Positions 11,141 to 23,205 of a DNA stretch of 64,000 nucleotides are shown here, piece after piece (the stretch's first letter is position 1; the number at the start of each line of letters is the position of its first letter). This DNA comes from Hetaerina americana. Taxonomy: Eukaryota; Arthropoda; Insecta; Odonata; Calopterygidae. The stretch lies in assembly GCA_022747635.1 (NCBI GenBank), contig JAKTNV010000014.1, positions 4,219,501 to 4,283,500 of the forward strand. The letters run 5' to 3'. Made by a program: the position numbers and the translations under genes. The notes under the pieces are model-generated. The model did not search any database and was not told where the DNA came from. It saw only the letters and a program-made list of their open reading frames with translations.

Positions 11141-13284
11141 GAGCAGTGACAGGGTTACAGGCTCGTCTCGATGAATTCCCGTACAACTTGGCATCCAATG
11201 GATCGCCTCCTTATCACCTGCCACTGCCTGCCCGGGCCATTGTGTGCATGTTGGAATCCGGACGAAGGGCAGAGTTTATACGGTGGCGGGCCGAGATCGG
11301 TCTCGGATGACGAGCTTAAGGGTGTTAATTTCCAACTGTTGATGCGCGAGAATGGCTAAGGCATTTTACTGTCCGTCGAGCGAGATTCAACGGAGCATTT
11401 CCCGTTCTCTCTCTGCCCTGACAAAGTGCTCGTCTACCACCCCGCTTCTTTGTCTTGTTCCCATTCTACTCATTCGGAAATATAGCAATGCGTTGTAGAT
11501 TTTGAAAATGGCAGATTTTGACCCGGCTTTCCACTCCCTGAGGCAAGAAGATAGATCCAATCGTCGAAACGCCGAAATCTGTTCTCCTTACTCATGGTGG
11601 AATATCAGGGAAGACTTAACTTAATTATAGCATGTGAAAGTTTATTACAATGCACTATAAACTAAATATATATATGTAATATATATATGTAATATATATA
11701 TGTAATATATATATATATATATATTAAAAATATGTATATATGTATATCTTTATTTATTTATTTGTTTAATTTACGTGAAGGTGTCGAAAAATAATGCTAA
11801 AGTTAGAAAGATTTAGTGTTGAACCGATGGCTTCCTGGATTACTTTTCTCCTCCTGCCCAATATTCGATCACAATAACAGGGGTTGGCGTTGGCGAACTG
11901 TCACCAATTTCCCATTCATCGTATCGCCTAGCACACGTCCTTGCAGCAGCTTGAGGGGTATTCTGAAGGTATTAGTGGCAAACCTGTACTGAAACGTTCG
12001 AAATTTTTTCTGGTTACATGTTTTGTGTCAGTGACTGGGAACCAGCCTCATTTCATGGGAGTGAGGTAAGTGAAGTGGTTTCTGGGAAGTGAGGTAAGAT
12101 TTTGAGGGAAGACGAAGTTAGCGAGGGATGGGGAGGTGGGGGAAAATGGCGACAAGAAACGTAGAAGGCTAATGTGGACTCCTACAGCATTGCCAGAATG
12201 TGATCATGAGATATTTTTTAAATATCGAGTTTTTGCCTGACCTCTTCCGTTGGCATGCAACTTTTGCAGGCTCCAAATTATGGCAAGTCATTTTTATTGT
12301 TTTGATGAAAGTTTGCCATCGAGGTAGGATTTTAATGGATCCAAGGGCTATGCAGTGCTCCACTTCTAATCCGCGTCTAAAACGGCGCAAAAAACCGAGA
12401 TCGGCAAATTATAATAAAATATTTTTAACCTCCTTCATTCCATCCAGCATTCCGATTTTTTTCTCCCCTTTACTTCATGACCCAGCTTTCTTTCCTCATT
12501 CAAAGTCTTCAACATTCATTACCGCGCTACAAGCCCTGGGTTCACATTTCTCGCCTTCTTCAAATTCCACCTCAAAACCTTTTCTCTTCCCTTGCGATGA
12601 CCAGGAATTTGTTTTCCGTTTCGTCCATTTCAGTTGTCCACTTTTTTCGTATCTTTTTTCTTCAATAGCGAAAAAATTGTATTTTCCACACTGCCCTTTA
12701 AGTGAAACTCAATATTTACATTCCTTTTCAGACTTAATACACTTTCTTTTGTGATGGCGTATATAACGTGTAACTAAACTAAAAGCTCGAAAAAGGAATG
12801 AAGACTGGTTAAAAATGAAGAGGTATGGATGGAATAATAATTGATATTTTCCACGTTGATCATCATTTTCAGATCCTAACTCAGTGATGCTTTACAGCAA
12901 TGGAAACGAGTACCTAATAATAACTGAATTAAGACCCTGGGTTTGATGAGAAGCAACTAATCTGTATGTATTTTCAGTCGAAATAAGTATGTTTCGTCGT
13001 TCCTTACGAAGACGAACGCCTATTTACACGTATGTGTCCATTTCTGACACTCAATTTATGTTGGCGACCCTTGTCCAAACTTTGTGACAGGACCTTCAAA
13101 GCGCGAGAACCCCTCGGGCTGTCCGGGGCAAGGCTGATATTTTTTGCCCGTTACGGTGCTAGGTTCATCAGTATTACTTGCATTTCGATAATTATCTCAC
13201 GGAGTACAAAGTCTTAAAGGCACCGTATTGCAGAAAATGGGATATAAATCACGCCTTGCCCTTATTAATTAAAACAATTATATA
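11141..13284. other. Unassigned
   Basis: Apart from the microsatellite at 11667, this is ordinary DNA. The 184-codon frame at 12200-12754 has biased composition and no family motif. Confidence 0.55.
11667..11745. repeat. AT-rich microsatellite with TATGTAA units
   Basis: ATATATATGTAAT units are repeated three times, running into a pure TA tract and TATGTATATATG. Confidence 0.85.
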
Positions 13285-13835
13285 AAATAAATGGTCTGCC
13301 CCGAAAACTAGCAGAATGGACTTGGGAATAAATGCAATGCAGTGAAAGTAAAGTATTGCGGAAATTCTTCAAAAAACGTCTTTGTGCATCGACACACCAA
13401 TGCCAGCGCCTCTGCCAATCGTGGTGCGATATCAGGAAGGTGTCGTCAGGAAGCTCGTTCAGGCACCTCGCCATAATCGCTTAACATTAAGGCCTCTTTG
13501 ACGTTATCCTGCTTTCCAAACGGTTGCCTTTCAAGCTCCTTTTAATTCTTGGGGAGTTTGGTAATACCGCATTTGACCTTAAGGGCGTCTGGTTCAGCGT
13601 CGCCACCTTGTGCTTGGCCAGTTACTCGGTCACGAGGAAGGCGGTGTGGGATGGCGTGTTGTCGTGGTGCAGCCTCTAGTTGGCAAACATCTCGTTCGTG
13701 ACGCGTTCCACTCTTTTCTGGCAAACTTTGGAGGACTAACACGTAAAACTTACTGTTGGCTGTGGGTCCCTGAGGTACAAACTCTTGTTGATTACGCCTT
13801 TTGAGTCGAAAGGAAAAAAAGACTACTTATTTTTG
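13285..13835 (-). mobile_element. Decayed mariner, catalytic-domain fragment
   Basis: Minus-strand translation across frames gives SKGVIN (near 13800), RLHHDNTPSHTAFLVTE (second catalytic Asp block, near 13680-13625) and NELPDDTFLISHHDWQRRWH followed by CVDAQRRFLK (C-terminus, near 13460-13370). Stops and frameshifts break every frame. The N-terminal half is missing. This is a mariner of a lineage different from the 37.4 kb copy. Confidence 0.75.
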
Positions 13836-16800
13836 TGACAAACCCGGCATACCTCGCCACAGCACTGGGACTGCATGTGGAAGGTGTTAAAGCAAAATAT
13901 TAAATAAGGATGACCAGAAAAATCTTATAAATTCATAGTAAGGATGCCAGTTTGTATTGAAGTCTTTGAATATTACATTTCGGGTACAAAATCTTCTTGG
14001 ATGTGATCATGAATTGTGTGAAGTCAAAAGAGTGCTCATAATATTCTCTACTTTCAGCTTCATCGTTAAATATATTATGTAAGGGGCAGATTTCTTTAAT
14101 GAAGAAATATTACGAGTACTTTATTATTTTCTGGGTGCTTAATCTGTCTCTCTACAACTTGAAATCCGTATGAATTTGCATAATATCCCGAACATCAAGC
14201 CCAAAAAAATGGGGAACCAGGTCATAATGTTTCTCTATATAATTGAAAATGAGCTAAGGGAGAAGTTTTTTATTTGTTGAAATTAAATTTCAGGATGGAT
14301 TTGAATTGTGCTAATTTAAATTCACACTTATACCTCGTTTAGACATGAACCACCTTGGCGTACCTCAAGTCGTCTAAAGACGTTAGAACCGATGCACCGT
14401 TAGACGACAAAAACCGTTGAGCGACTGAATTATGAATGAAAAATTCACCTTGTCAAGTGTCCCTACAATAACGAGTCCTACTAACTTCAGTCCACCTATT
14501 ACTCGTACATCGCACTGTAGACCAAGGATATTCAATTATGACGATAGATTTTTACTTATGTTCGCAAATTATAGCTGTGAGATTTGACCAATAAATAAAA
14601 TAATCCGAGTTGTTTACAATTAATATTAAGTTTGAACTCATCGATATCAGTGTATTATTGAAATAGTATGTAACAAATGACATTTTGGGTAAATTGAGCC
14701 GAGAAGTAAATGAATAGCTCTTTCTACTAGCTTTTTTCTAGCAGTTGAACGATTTTGTACTTGGGCTAAAGGAATCTCTGAAATAATCATCGCCTCAGTT
14801 TGTTCACCCTCATGTTTCTTGCTTAATCTGCGGTCGATTGACACAATAATGTATCACAAGCACCATTATTATGGCAGTTGAAAAAAAATTCTGTATGGCG
14901 ACGGATTGCGTCATATTTTATGCTCGTCCGGTATGTGGAATAACCTTAACTTAGTAAGAAGATGACGATATAAGATGATATTATTTTCCCTCTTTTATTC
15001 ACTCAATCATGGGAAAAATACTATCTTAATTATAATTCTTCAAATTATTTCCAGTTTTCCGAATAAGATACCTTTTATTTTAGTATATGAAAGGAGTTTT
15101 CTTTATAATGGACCAACATGCCCTCAAAATGCTTGCTAACATACGGTGAAGTTTGTTTCGCCCTAGGTAATAGTTAAATGTTTTTTCAATGTTAACAGAG
15201 TATTAAGGAAACATTTTTAATTAATCAAACAGCGTAGTTTTCAAATTTAATGCACAAAGAATATTGTTTAATTCAGGAAAATGCGTGCGTTTTCTTGAGG
15301 AAAAAATACCAATCCCAACCTTTATTTAATAACAGTGTTTTCATGGACAAAAATCCCACTTATGTTCCATGGTTGTTATTTGTCACATAACGCTCCATTG
15401 ACTCTCGAAATCAATCTATCGATCTCAGCCCGTTACAGCGGTTAAATACGCATTTTCCGCCAAGTGTACGACATCTTCAATTTACTCTCCCACTTTGTGC
15501 GAGTGTTTCTGTAATTAGACCGTAATGAAACTCCTTTTCACGACGTCACCCCTTCATCGACCCAAATATTTTCGATGAATCCACGCTCATTAAAATGGGA
15601 ATTTTCCCCATGCCTGCACCCCTTGCCCCTGAGTCCCATGCGTCCCTAGCCTGTAATTGTATAATATCCTCTCCAGTGGAACGTCTCTACTTCGATTTAA
15701 ATGCATAATTATCCTTTTATTCTGAATCCACTCTGTGTTTACGATAATGCGACCTCGAATGCGGAAAATGAAATTGGTCCCATTCTAATGCGATGAATTT
15801 TTAAGGCACTATAACTCACCATTATCCGTTTCGGGGAGCCGTTACCTCACATATATAATCATCTTTTCCATTCTTATTGCTCTCAAATGTTACGAAATTT
15901 TTTTGGAGTTTTATCCATGCCCGAAAAATCTTTAAACTGATGACAGTCGTCAGTGATGAGGATTTTTAGATATTTTTAGTTCCTCTTATTTATTTTTATA
16001 AAAAGTAGCTGTTAATGCAAAATTTGAATGCGCCTCTTTTTTTAGTGAAAATATTCTTTTTGCGGAGAATCAGTGGAGAATATATTTCAATATTCTATGC
16101 TACGCCGTCAGATTCCTGTCAAGAAATCTTGAGGAATTAAAACGGTCGGTGACAGAAAATGGACACGGTGGGCGAGTGCTATTTTTTGCATGAATTGTCC
16201 TTTTTTTTAGATTTAAGACAGTGGGCATGGCGAACTTAAATGACATGAATTCAACATTTGGTGATTTAAAAGATCCTTCTTGTGCAATAAACCTAATACA
16301 TTTGACGTGCTAAATAGCAAAGCAATTGTAAAATGGCACTAGGAACTAATACTAAGGAGTACTTAAAAATGTTCCGATGTCAACTTTATAGTCATAAATA
16401 CACCGAAACAAAAATTATAAGCCAATTTGATATTGTTATTAAAAATTACCTATTGTATTTTGCCTTTTTTAGGCAGTGTTTTAGTATTTTGCCTTTTTTA
16501 TCAACTTCTTGACAAAGTGGTTTCCCTTACCCAAGTTAATATTCGAATTCTCCTTTCAAATTATTCTGCAGTCACAACAGTGTTTTTTGAGTTCAATGCC
16601 TATTTTTCTCGGAACGCCATTCCCCATTTTAACCACGGAGAACTTTATTTAATTGTTAAAGTCTGAACTTGGATCTCTTTTTAAGAGAATCACCGTGATT
16701 GCAGCTCGTCGTCATTTCGTGTTCAAATTTTGATCCCTTTTTTGGGGATTCGATCGCGACATTTGTCATCCCGCCTTCATTGGGATGGTGCAAGACACGT

Positions 16801-16934
16801 CGGTAGACGGGGAAATAAAAGCGTTCATCAATGGGAGTGCGCCGGAGAAATATAGTAGGGGTCAGGGGAAGCTCGGCTCCTGTGGCCGGTGGTTTTTGCT
16901 CAATAACCTAATTCTTTAGGTGGCGGCCGTGGTC
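13836..16934. other. Unassigned; possible conserved non-coding block
   Basis: 15360-15860 is of balanced composition with several homeodomain/POU-like strings (ATGCATAATTATCC near 15700). That is only suggestive. Otherwise AT-rich. Confidence 0.4.
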
Positions 16935-17560
16935 AGATTGCCCTGTGGGTCCTAAAGGCATTCAACCCTGCGCTCTTCCGTATCCCACCCCACGCACTCC
17001 TCCCGCGCCCACCCTTCGGTGGCGAGGCAATTTAACGCCCGCCCTCCCCCCCCCCCCGAACCCGCAACCTCGCCCTCTTGCCATCCCCCGTCTCGCTGTT
17101 CCTTCGGTTTTAATCCCAAATCCGAACCCGCCCCCACTCTCCCTCTCAATCAATGGACCTTGAGGGACTCGGCTCGGGAATTTTGTGAACCAAACAACCA
17201 GGCCACGGCCTCCTCCTGGGACAGTTCTTCTTTAACCCGCCTACCGCCTCTCCCTTCCCCTCCCCCACTCCATCCTGCTTCACTTCCCCTCTTCTGGCAT
17301 CCATTGGCGTCTTCCACTCTATTCTTACCATTAATTTCTTCCAATGGCAAGTCCCTCTCTCTTTCTTCTCTTCCTACTACACTCCTGCCTATTCTTGTAC
17401 GTACGTTTACTGTATGGATCTCTATGGGAACTAGCAATTCCTCCGTTTTTTGTTGATACGACCTTGCCCTTTCTCCTTCCCTCCCAAATCCTTTGCTTCC
17501 GAAACATTAAATTTGTGGCTCAAAAGACTAAAAATGAATGTAATTGCAAATTAATTGTAA
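16935..17560. other. Pyrimidine-rich GC island
   Basis: A long C/T-biased stretch on the plus strand. Open frames on both strands result from composition (Pro/Ser/Leu or Gly/Glu/Arg) and have no motif. Confidence 0.6.
17046..17057 (+). repeat. Poly-C run
   Basis: 12 C in a row inside a pyrimidine-rich GC island. Confidence 0.8.
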
Positions 17561-19589
17561 AGTAATATTTACTGTCTAATGGGTTAAATATTGGAATAAT
17601 ATCTGAAAGGAGCACTGTGACTTTGTGAATTATTTTGAATGCCGTGTTGACCGTCATAGTAATATTGATCCTATCGTTTAATTGATTGCTAAAGAGTGCA
17701 ATAGAAAGTACATAGCCTGCTTGTAAATTCGGTTGTAGCCTTTCCTCTTGGTATTAAATCCATCAGGAGCACATGTGCCTTGACATCTACCAATAGTCGC
17801 TAGCCATCCAAATACATGTCTCACGCCAAAATATCATTTTAATACGCTTTACACGACAAATATTAGCCTTTTCCTGCTAGAGTAAGCATATTTTTTTTGT
17901 TTTGTGCTTCACATTTCTTATGTTGCTACATTATCTTTCCACGGACACCTGTATCGTGCAATAAGACTCCTTGTGACCGAAATTTTTGAATACCCTTTAG
18001 TACGCCGTTATCTTTGAAACAATCTCTTACACTCTCCCATCCCGTCGTTCTCTCTTCCCTTATTAATGCGCGTTTTTTATTTTATATAAATTTATGCGAC
18101 GAATTTCTGCTGATATGTGGAGCTAACGGTGGAGTTATCACTTTGTGTAATATGCTTAGTTTCTAGCATATTATTTGGTGCAGGCACACTTCGGTTGCAA
18201 AAAAACTGCCATTTATGCAAGTATGTAAACTTGAAGAGGTAATGGCAGGATAAAAATGACATATTTACACCGAGGTCTCTATTGACGTGGTCAATAGAGA
18301 AGAATCATTATTCTTATTGCCTATTGCTCTATGACCACTCATGGTAATGTAGGTTTTGTTGCCAAATCACTTTTCAACTGATGTTAGGCTTAAAGATGGG
18401 TCTTCACTCTTCTAGTTTTTTTCCAGGTTTTCTATTTCACTAATAAAGTAAAAGGGTGCCTGAAAGTAAGGGAACAAATTTAATACTACCGCAGAAAATT
18501 TTAAATCGTCTAGTTAGACATTTTTTCAATAATTCCATACCAGTATAAGTATTTCAATATGCTGAATCGAACTCATCATAATCCAACAACTGTTGAAAAA
18601 TATTTCGAACAGTATTTATTTCAAATATGACCTCTCCTTTTTTATTAATCGATTTAATGTTTGCGATGTACGTGCCTAACATATTTAATTAGTGATTTGA
18701 AGAAAGAAAGAAAATTCCTGCTCGCCTTCATACCTTGGTGTATCGTAGAAAAAAATATACAATTGCTCATATTTAGCTTAAGTTTTCTTTGGGTTTCATT
18801 TACGACCATGTAGTTTAATCAGTTTAACTGGGGCGAAGTTTGATTAAATGTAAATTGAAAATGGTTTTCCCTTGAGCCTTCTCTGACTAAAAACAAATAT
18901 TCTTTCATGCATTCTAATGCGTCCCTCATGATCTGTTCTGTGTCTTCTGTTTATAGTCGTCTTTTATTCTTACCATTATTCTTTCTCTTGTGAACCCTGG
19001 CCATTTAGTTGTGGTTTCAGCTTCTACTCTGTGTCAATGACATATTCATTTCTTTCTCTACTTTTCGAATGCCTCATCGATTGAGAAATCTTGCCATCCA
19101 TTTAGTATTCATAATTGTTCTGTGGCGCCTCATTCCACCGTTTCTATCTTTTTTACTAATTTTACCAATAAATTGAAATTAGCGCGGAGCACTGCCTCTT
19201 CATTCTCCAATTAGATAGTTCTTCTATTTTCCACATAAAATGTCCCACAATTCCATTATCAAGTTTATCCTGTCTTATCGTCTCCCTGGAATCCCTTGCT
19301 TAAACCTTTGCTCACAATTATTTTGGTTTTATGTAAAATAACTTTCAATTGGGAATGCTTCTATATATTTGTTAGAAAGGACCATGTACTCATTAAATAT
19401 TCGAGCACTGCGGGACTTTATTGGATTAAAGTGCAGGTTAGAGTGTAGGTCAAATAGTGGGTCCCTAAAGACTCTTCTTTGCCGAATTAATTAGCTTTAA
19501 ATGAAGTGAGGTTCAGTGCTAGCAACAGTTAATTTCACACCAATCAGATAGCATCGGATGCAATATTTTATACAGGATTCAATGTGAAG
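17561..19589. other. Unassigned AT-rich DNA
   Basis: A small perfect inverted repeat CTATTGACGTGGTCAATAG lies near 18279. Nothing else recognised. The LINE 5' end may extend a little into it. Confidence 0.5.
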
Positions 19590-19739
19590 AAAATACTCGT
19601 TAAAAATTCAAAAAACCGTCATATCCAGGATACATTATCTATATTGGTAGTTTATTGCCGAAGTTCATAAAAACAAAGTCGCAGAATATCATCACCTTAT
19701 TCAAAGCACAGGCGCAGATATAATTATTAGGGCAGAAAG

Positions 19740-20081
19740 TTGGTTTCCACTGATATTGTCGACGGTGAAATTTCCCAAAAATCCTTTTCCATTCACAGAA
19801 ATGGCAGAATAAATATAATCGGGGGCGGAGTCTTTATTGCAGTCAGAAGTTCTTGCGTCAGCAGGGCTGAGGTAATTACGGATAATGGTTTGGAAAGCGT
19901 TTGGTGCTCAATTCAAAGCCCTCAATCGAAAAGAATGTATGCATGCGCATTTAGCAGACCATCAGTCGGCAGAGACAATTCAATACTAGAATTATATGAG
20001 CAAATCAAAGGTTTCTTACCCCCACACATTGATAGCAACGTTATAATCGGTGGAGATTTCGATATCCTATCTATTGACTGA
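19740..20081 (+). pseudogene. LINE endonuclease domain fragment
   Basis: An open stretch within the LINE encodes part of the APE-type endonuclease: GRINIIGGGVFIAVRSS, ESVWCSIQSP, CAFSRPSVGRDNS and IIGGDFD. These are the conserved strands of the exonuclease-endonuclease-phosphatase fold as found in jockey/CR1 elements (the GDFN motif reads GDFD here). It stops after DILSID. The usual domain would continue to a SDH motif (SDHRE is visible near 20262 in another frame). It is non-functional. Confidence 0.8.
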
Positions 20082-20629
20082 AGTACATATAGTTTTAAAA
20101 CGGGATAAAAAGACATCTGCATATCGCTATGGAATTCTTTTACGTTGAACTCATTGCATTACTAGGTCATTATACCAACTATATGCGATAATATTCCTGA
20201 TTTGTAACTAACGAAGTTTCCCGAAATAGTCTTAATAGTGAAGAAACTATAAAAGGAATTAGTGACCACAGGGAGGTGAATGCTAAGTTTTCGCTACGTG
20301 GGGTCCGAAATATGAAGACTAACAGGAAAATTTAATTCTTTAAAGAAGGGTACTACAATGGTCTAAAGTGCGTGCTACAGAAATAATTCGTAAGGTCTAG
20401 GTAAAATTGTATTTACCGAAATGTTGAGGATACGTGGAATCAATTCCTCGAGATCACGTACTCAGCAGTCGGCAAGTTCATTCCCAGTTAATTCTTAAAA
20501 GATAACACGAAACGAACCTAGAGGGTACAACGCGGATGTTAAAAAGACATTTATTTAGCCTTAGTCCGAAAACAGCACTTTTTGCCTTTACATCGGACTA
20601 TTAACAGTGAAAACAGTGGAGACGATTAC

Positions 20630-20765
20630 AAATACCCAAGCCTTAGGTGGAGGAAAACCCTGTCAGACGGGAATCGTACCCGCGATCCTTGGATTGACAG
20701 GCGAGGACGTTTCCCCGCCACCACCTATGCTGGCGACTTCAAAGGCTATGTCATGCCAAAATGAA
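20630..20765 (-). mobile_element. tRNA-headed SINE inserted in the LINE
   Basis: The minus strand carries a clear T-arm (GCGGGTACGATTCCCGT, pairing GCGGG with CCCGT with one wobble). An A-box-like GGTGGTGGCGGGGAAACG precedes it. It sits inside the LINE ORF2 upstream region, so it post-dates that LINE insertion. The body boundaries are uncertain. Confidence 0.6.
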
Positions 20766-21069
20766 AAAAAAAATATTAGGGATGATATCTATGGTAACAA
20801 AAAGAATGAGATGACTTATGGTTACAAATGTCTAGGGTGAATGCAAAGTATGAATTTCGGAAAGCGTTGAGGGAATTCATTGATAGAGGTTAGCGGAACA
20901 TTTACAAGGGAATCCAAAAGCATTTGCGTCATGCGTCGGAGAATTTCAGGGAAATAACTGTTAGTTCAGTCAAATCTTATTAAGGCAAAAGAGTAATTAT
21001 CAATTTGGAAAAGACTAACTTATTGAATTCAAAATACTTCGCCTTTCCGCATAAAAAACTTTTCTTTAC

Positions 21070-21102
21070 GACCTAGGTTTCGTTATGGTATAACATCATC
21101 AG
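21070..21102 (-). ncRNA. Hammerhead-like motif, left arm
   Basis: This is the mirror copy of 21103-21135 on the minus strand: the same stem II and the same CCTAGG, with predicted cleavage at 21070. Confidence 0.55.
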
Positions 21103-21135
21103 CTGATGATGTTATACCATAACGAAACCTAGGTC
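21103..21135 (+). ncRNA. Hammerhead-like motif, right arm
   Basis: CTGATGA (21103-21109), an extra T, stem II GTTAT/ATAAC with an ACC loop, GAAA (21124-21127), CCTAGG, TC (21134-21135). No local stem I partner exists because the arm starts at the core, so cis cleavage is doubtful. Confidence 0.55.
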
Positions 21136-22894
21136 GGAAATAAATGTTTTTTTACGAGGAAAGGCGAAGTATTTTAAATTTCATTTCAATAGGAAGAATT
21201 TCCACCAAGTGACGTCAGAAACTGTTTCAATTATTATTTTCCTTCTTTTAAACAGTCTTCACCAATATCTCACAGAATACCGCCGATAGTTTACCAAATC
21301 GTGCCGGTCAACCAATGTTCAAAATTAAAATCTCACATAATGGAATGGAACGTTTGCTAAAAATAGTAAGCCTGAAAATCCTCCGGGCCGGGTGAAATGC
21401 CCGCTCGAATATTTAAATATCTAGCTTCGGATATTACGCCGTATCTAGAAATAATATTCAAGAAGCCGCTGGTAGGTCTCAAGGTTTCTAGAGGAAGTTT
21501 GGAAAACGGTTAACATAACACCAATATTAAAAAATGGAGACAACGAGGAACGGAGCAATAACGGACTTAATTACATCACATTCATTTCGTCCAAGGTAAT
21601 AGAACATTCGATCGTGAGACATTTCGATAATCAGTAGTTATTAATGAGAAATCAGTACGGTTTCCAAAAAGGTGATCGTGTAAGATAAAAATTGCGCTTT
21701 TTATTCATGACATTCTTACTTCGGGAGAGAACAACGTTACAGTGGACGCGGTTTTTCTAGATTTTTAAAAAGCTTTCGACAAACAACCTCATAGTAAACT
21801 ACTTGCAAAGCTGGAAGCATATGGCAGAGATAAAAATATCCGGGGTTGGATTAAAGACTTTTTGAATGGTCGGGTCCAAAGAGTAGTGATAGATGGAGTG
21901 AGCTGAAATGCAGTAGAAGTTACTCCAGGTGTTCCCCAGTGAAGTTTTACCGCACCTTTTTTATTCCTACTTAAAAATAATGACATTAACTCCGTAGTCA
22001 CTAGTAAGATTCGTTTATTTGTCGATGACGCAGTGGCTTACCTTGATATCTGGATCCTGAGAACACAGCAGCTTTGTCAGATGACCTTAATGCTATACAA
22101 AGTTGGTGTGAAATTTTACAATCAGAATTAAGCTTTACAAAGTTCATTGCCATAATTTTTTTGAAAAAGAGTAATGCCCACCCGAACGCCTACTGCATTG
22201 GAACTTCAAATTGGAATGCGTGAGCTCAATTAACTACCTAGGCGTTACCCTCACTGACGATCTCTACTAGGTGAAACATATACAGGGAATATGTGGACAA
22301 GCTATTATGATTTCTTAGAAGAGTACTTGGTAAATGCGATGAAAAGGTCAAATAGAAATATTATCCGTTGTTAGTTAAGACTCATTTAGAATATGCTGTA
22401 AGTATATGGGATCCTCATGAAATTGGATTGATTGCCGAATTGGATTGCGTATAGCGTAAAGGAGCTGGATTTGCAAAGCATTGTTATGATGAACTTAACA
22501 GCGTATCCGAAATATTAGAGCAGCTAGGCTGTCAATCACTCGCGGAGCGGAGGTTCAATTACAGATTGAAGCTCTGGCACTCATTGGAAGGAGGTCCCAG
22601 TAGCAGTGATGTTGAAAATATATTATTAGCCCCATCGTACTACGGTAGGAGAGATCATATTCAAAAACTAAAAATATTAAGTTTAGAACATATAGATTTA
22701 AGATGCCATTTTTTCCACCAACGCTAGGGGATCATGATAACATTGTCCGACCGGGGCAATGTCGAACTCGGGTAAAATTAGTCTGGTGTGTATTCAGACC
22801 CTGCCACACACCCCAGTGGTGGCTTGTGGGGTACATAAATAAATAGATTGCGGGGTACATAAATATTTTTTTCTTCTTCGTCATAAAAGCTTGC

Positions 22895-23205
22895 TATCGG
22901 TGACATCGGCTTGGTGCGGTAACTAATGTATTGGCTTCCCACCCAGGGGGCCGGGTTAGAATCCTGGCGGGGGCAGATATTTTTCAGTGGTATCCCAATG
23001 CCTACTTGAGGTGCTTTATGGAGAGCACTTAGAGTGAGTGCACCGTCCGTCAGGTGGGACGATAAGCTGCGGACCCCTTGGCGGCTTTCGTTAAGAGTAG
23101 GCTAATGCTGACGCCTGGTTTCACTCCACCCTTCATTCTTTCAATGGTGCAAATGACCTCAGATATCCATCGTCTCCCCTAAATACTACTTTTATAAGTG
23201 ACATG
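22895..23205 (+). mobile_element. tRNA-derived SINE downstream of the LINE
   Basis: A-box-like GGCTTGGTGCGGTAACTAA is followed by a B-box GGGTTAGAATCC at 22953-22964. A body follows with GTGGGACGATAAGC, CCTTGGCGGCTTTCGTTAAG and a C-rich end. It begins within about 40 bp of the LINE 3' tail. Confidence 0.65.

Larger units (their letters stand above)
21027..21180. mobile_element. Palindromic PLE-derived miniature element
   Basis: Two arms of about 76 and 78 bp meet at CATCATCAG|CTGATGATG (centre 21102/21103). The arms match from AAAATACTTCGCCTTTCC inward with few differences. Each arm contains a hammerhead-like motif in outward direction, like the arms of the 32.2 kb PLE but with no internal sequence. 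It is inserted in the LINE. Confidence 0.72.
19590..22860 (+). mobile_element. CR1/L2/jockey-like LINE, long but mutated copy
   Basis: This is a non-LTR retrotransposon on the plus strand. An apurinic endonuclease domain starts around 19640 and includes GGGVFIAVRSS near 19822 and IIGGDFD near 20043. The reverse transcriptase spans about 21400-22300: KSSG/GEMPAR remnants near 21380-21400, AFDKQPHSKLLAKLEAYG at 21775-21830, a GVPQ motif near 21930 and the active site as FVDD at 22018-22029 (usual FADD/YADD). The thumb-like C-terminal region follows, ending with LAPSYYGRRDHIQKLK near 22627-22675. The 3' end holds a short tail, GTGGCTTGTGGGGTAC, with ATAAATA repeats. Stops and frameshifts are numerous. 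A SINE and a palindromic element are inserted inside. Confidence 0.88.

Noticed and set aside
12200..12754. 184-codon plus-strand ORF
   Set aside because: Ser/Phe/Pro-rich from pyrimidine-biased DNA, with no family motif.
15935..15965. CTGATGACAGTCGTCAG as another hammerhead
   Set aside because: The core CTGATGA is followed by a stem-like CAGTC/GTCAG, but neither GAAA nor stem III follows.
17019..17456. 145-codon ORF in a CT-rich island
   Set aside because: Also composition-driven, with minus-strand frames equally open.
20640..20760. tRNA gene on the minus strand
   Set aside because: The T-arm is good, but no consistent acceptor and anticodon arms can be formed. It is embedded in a LINE.
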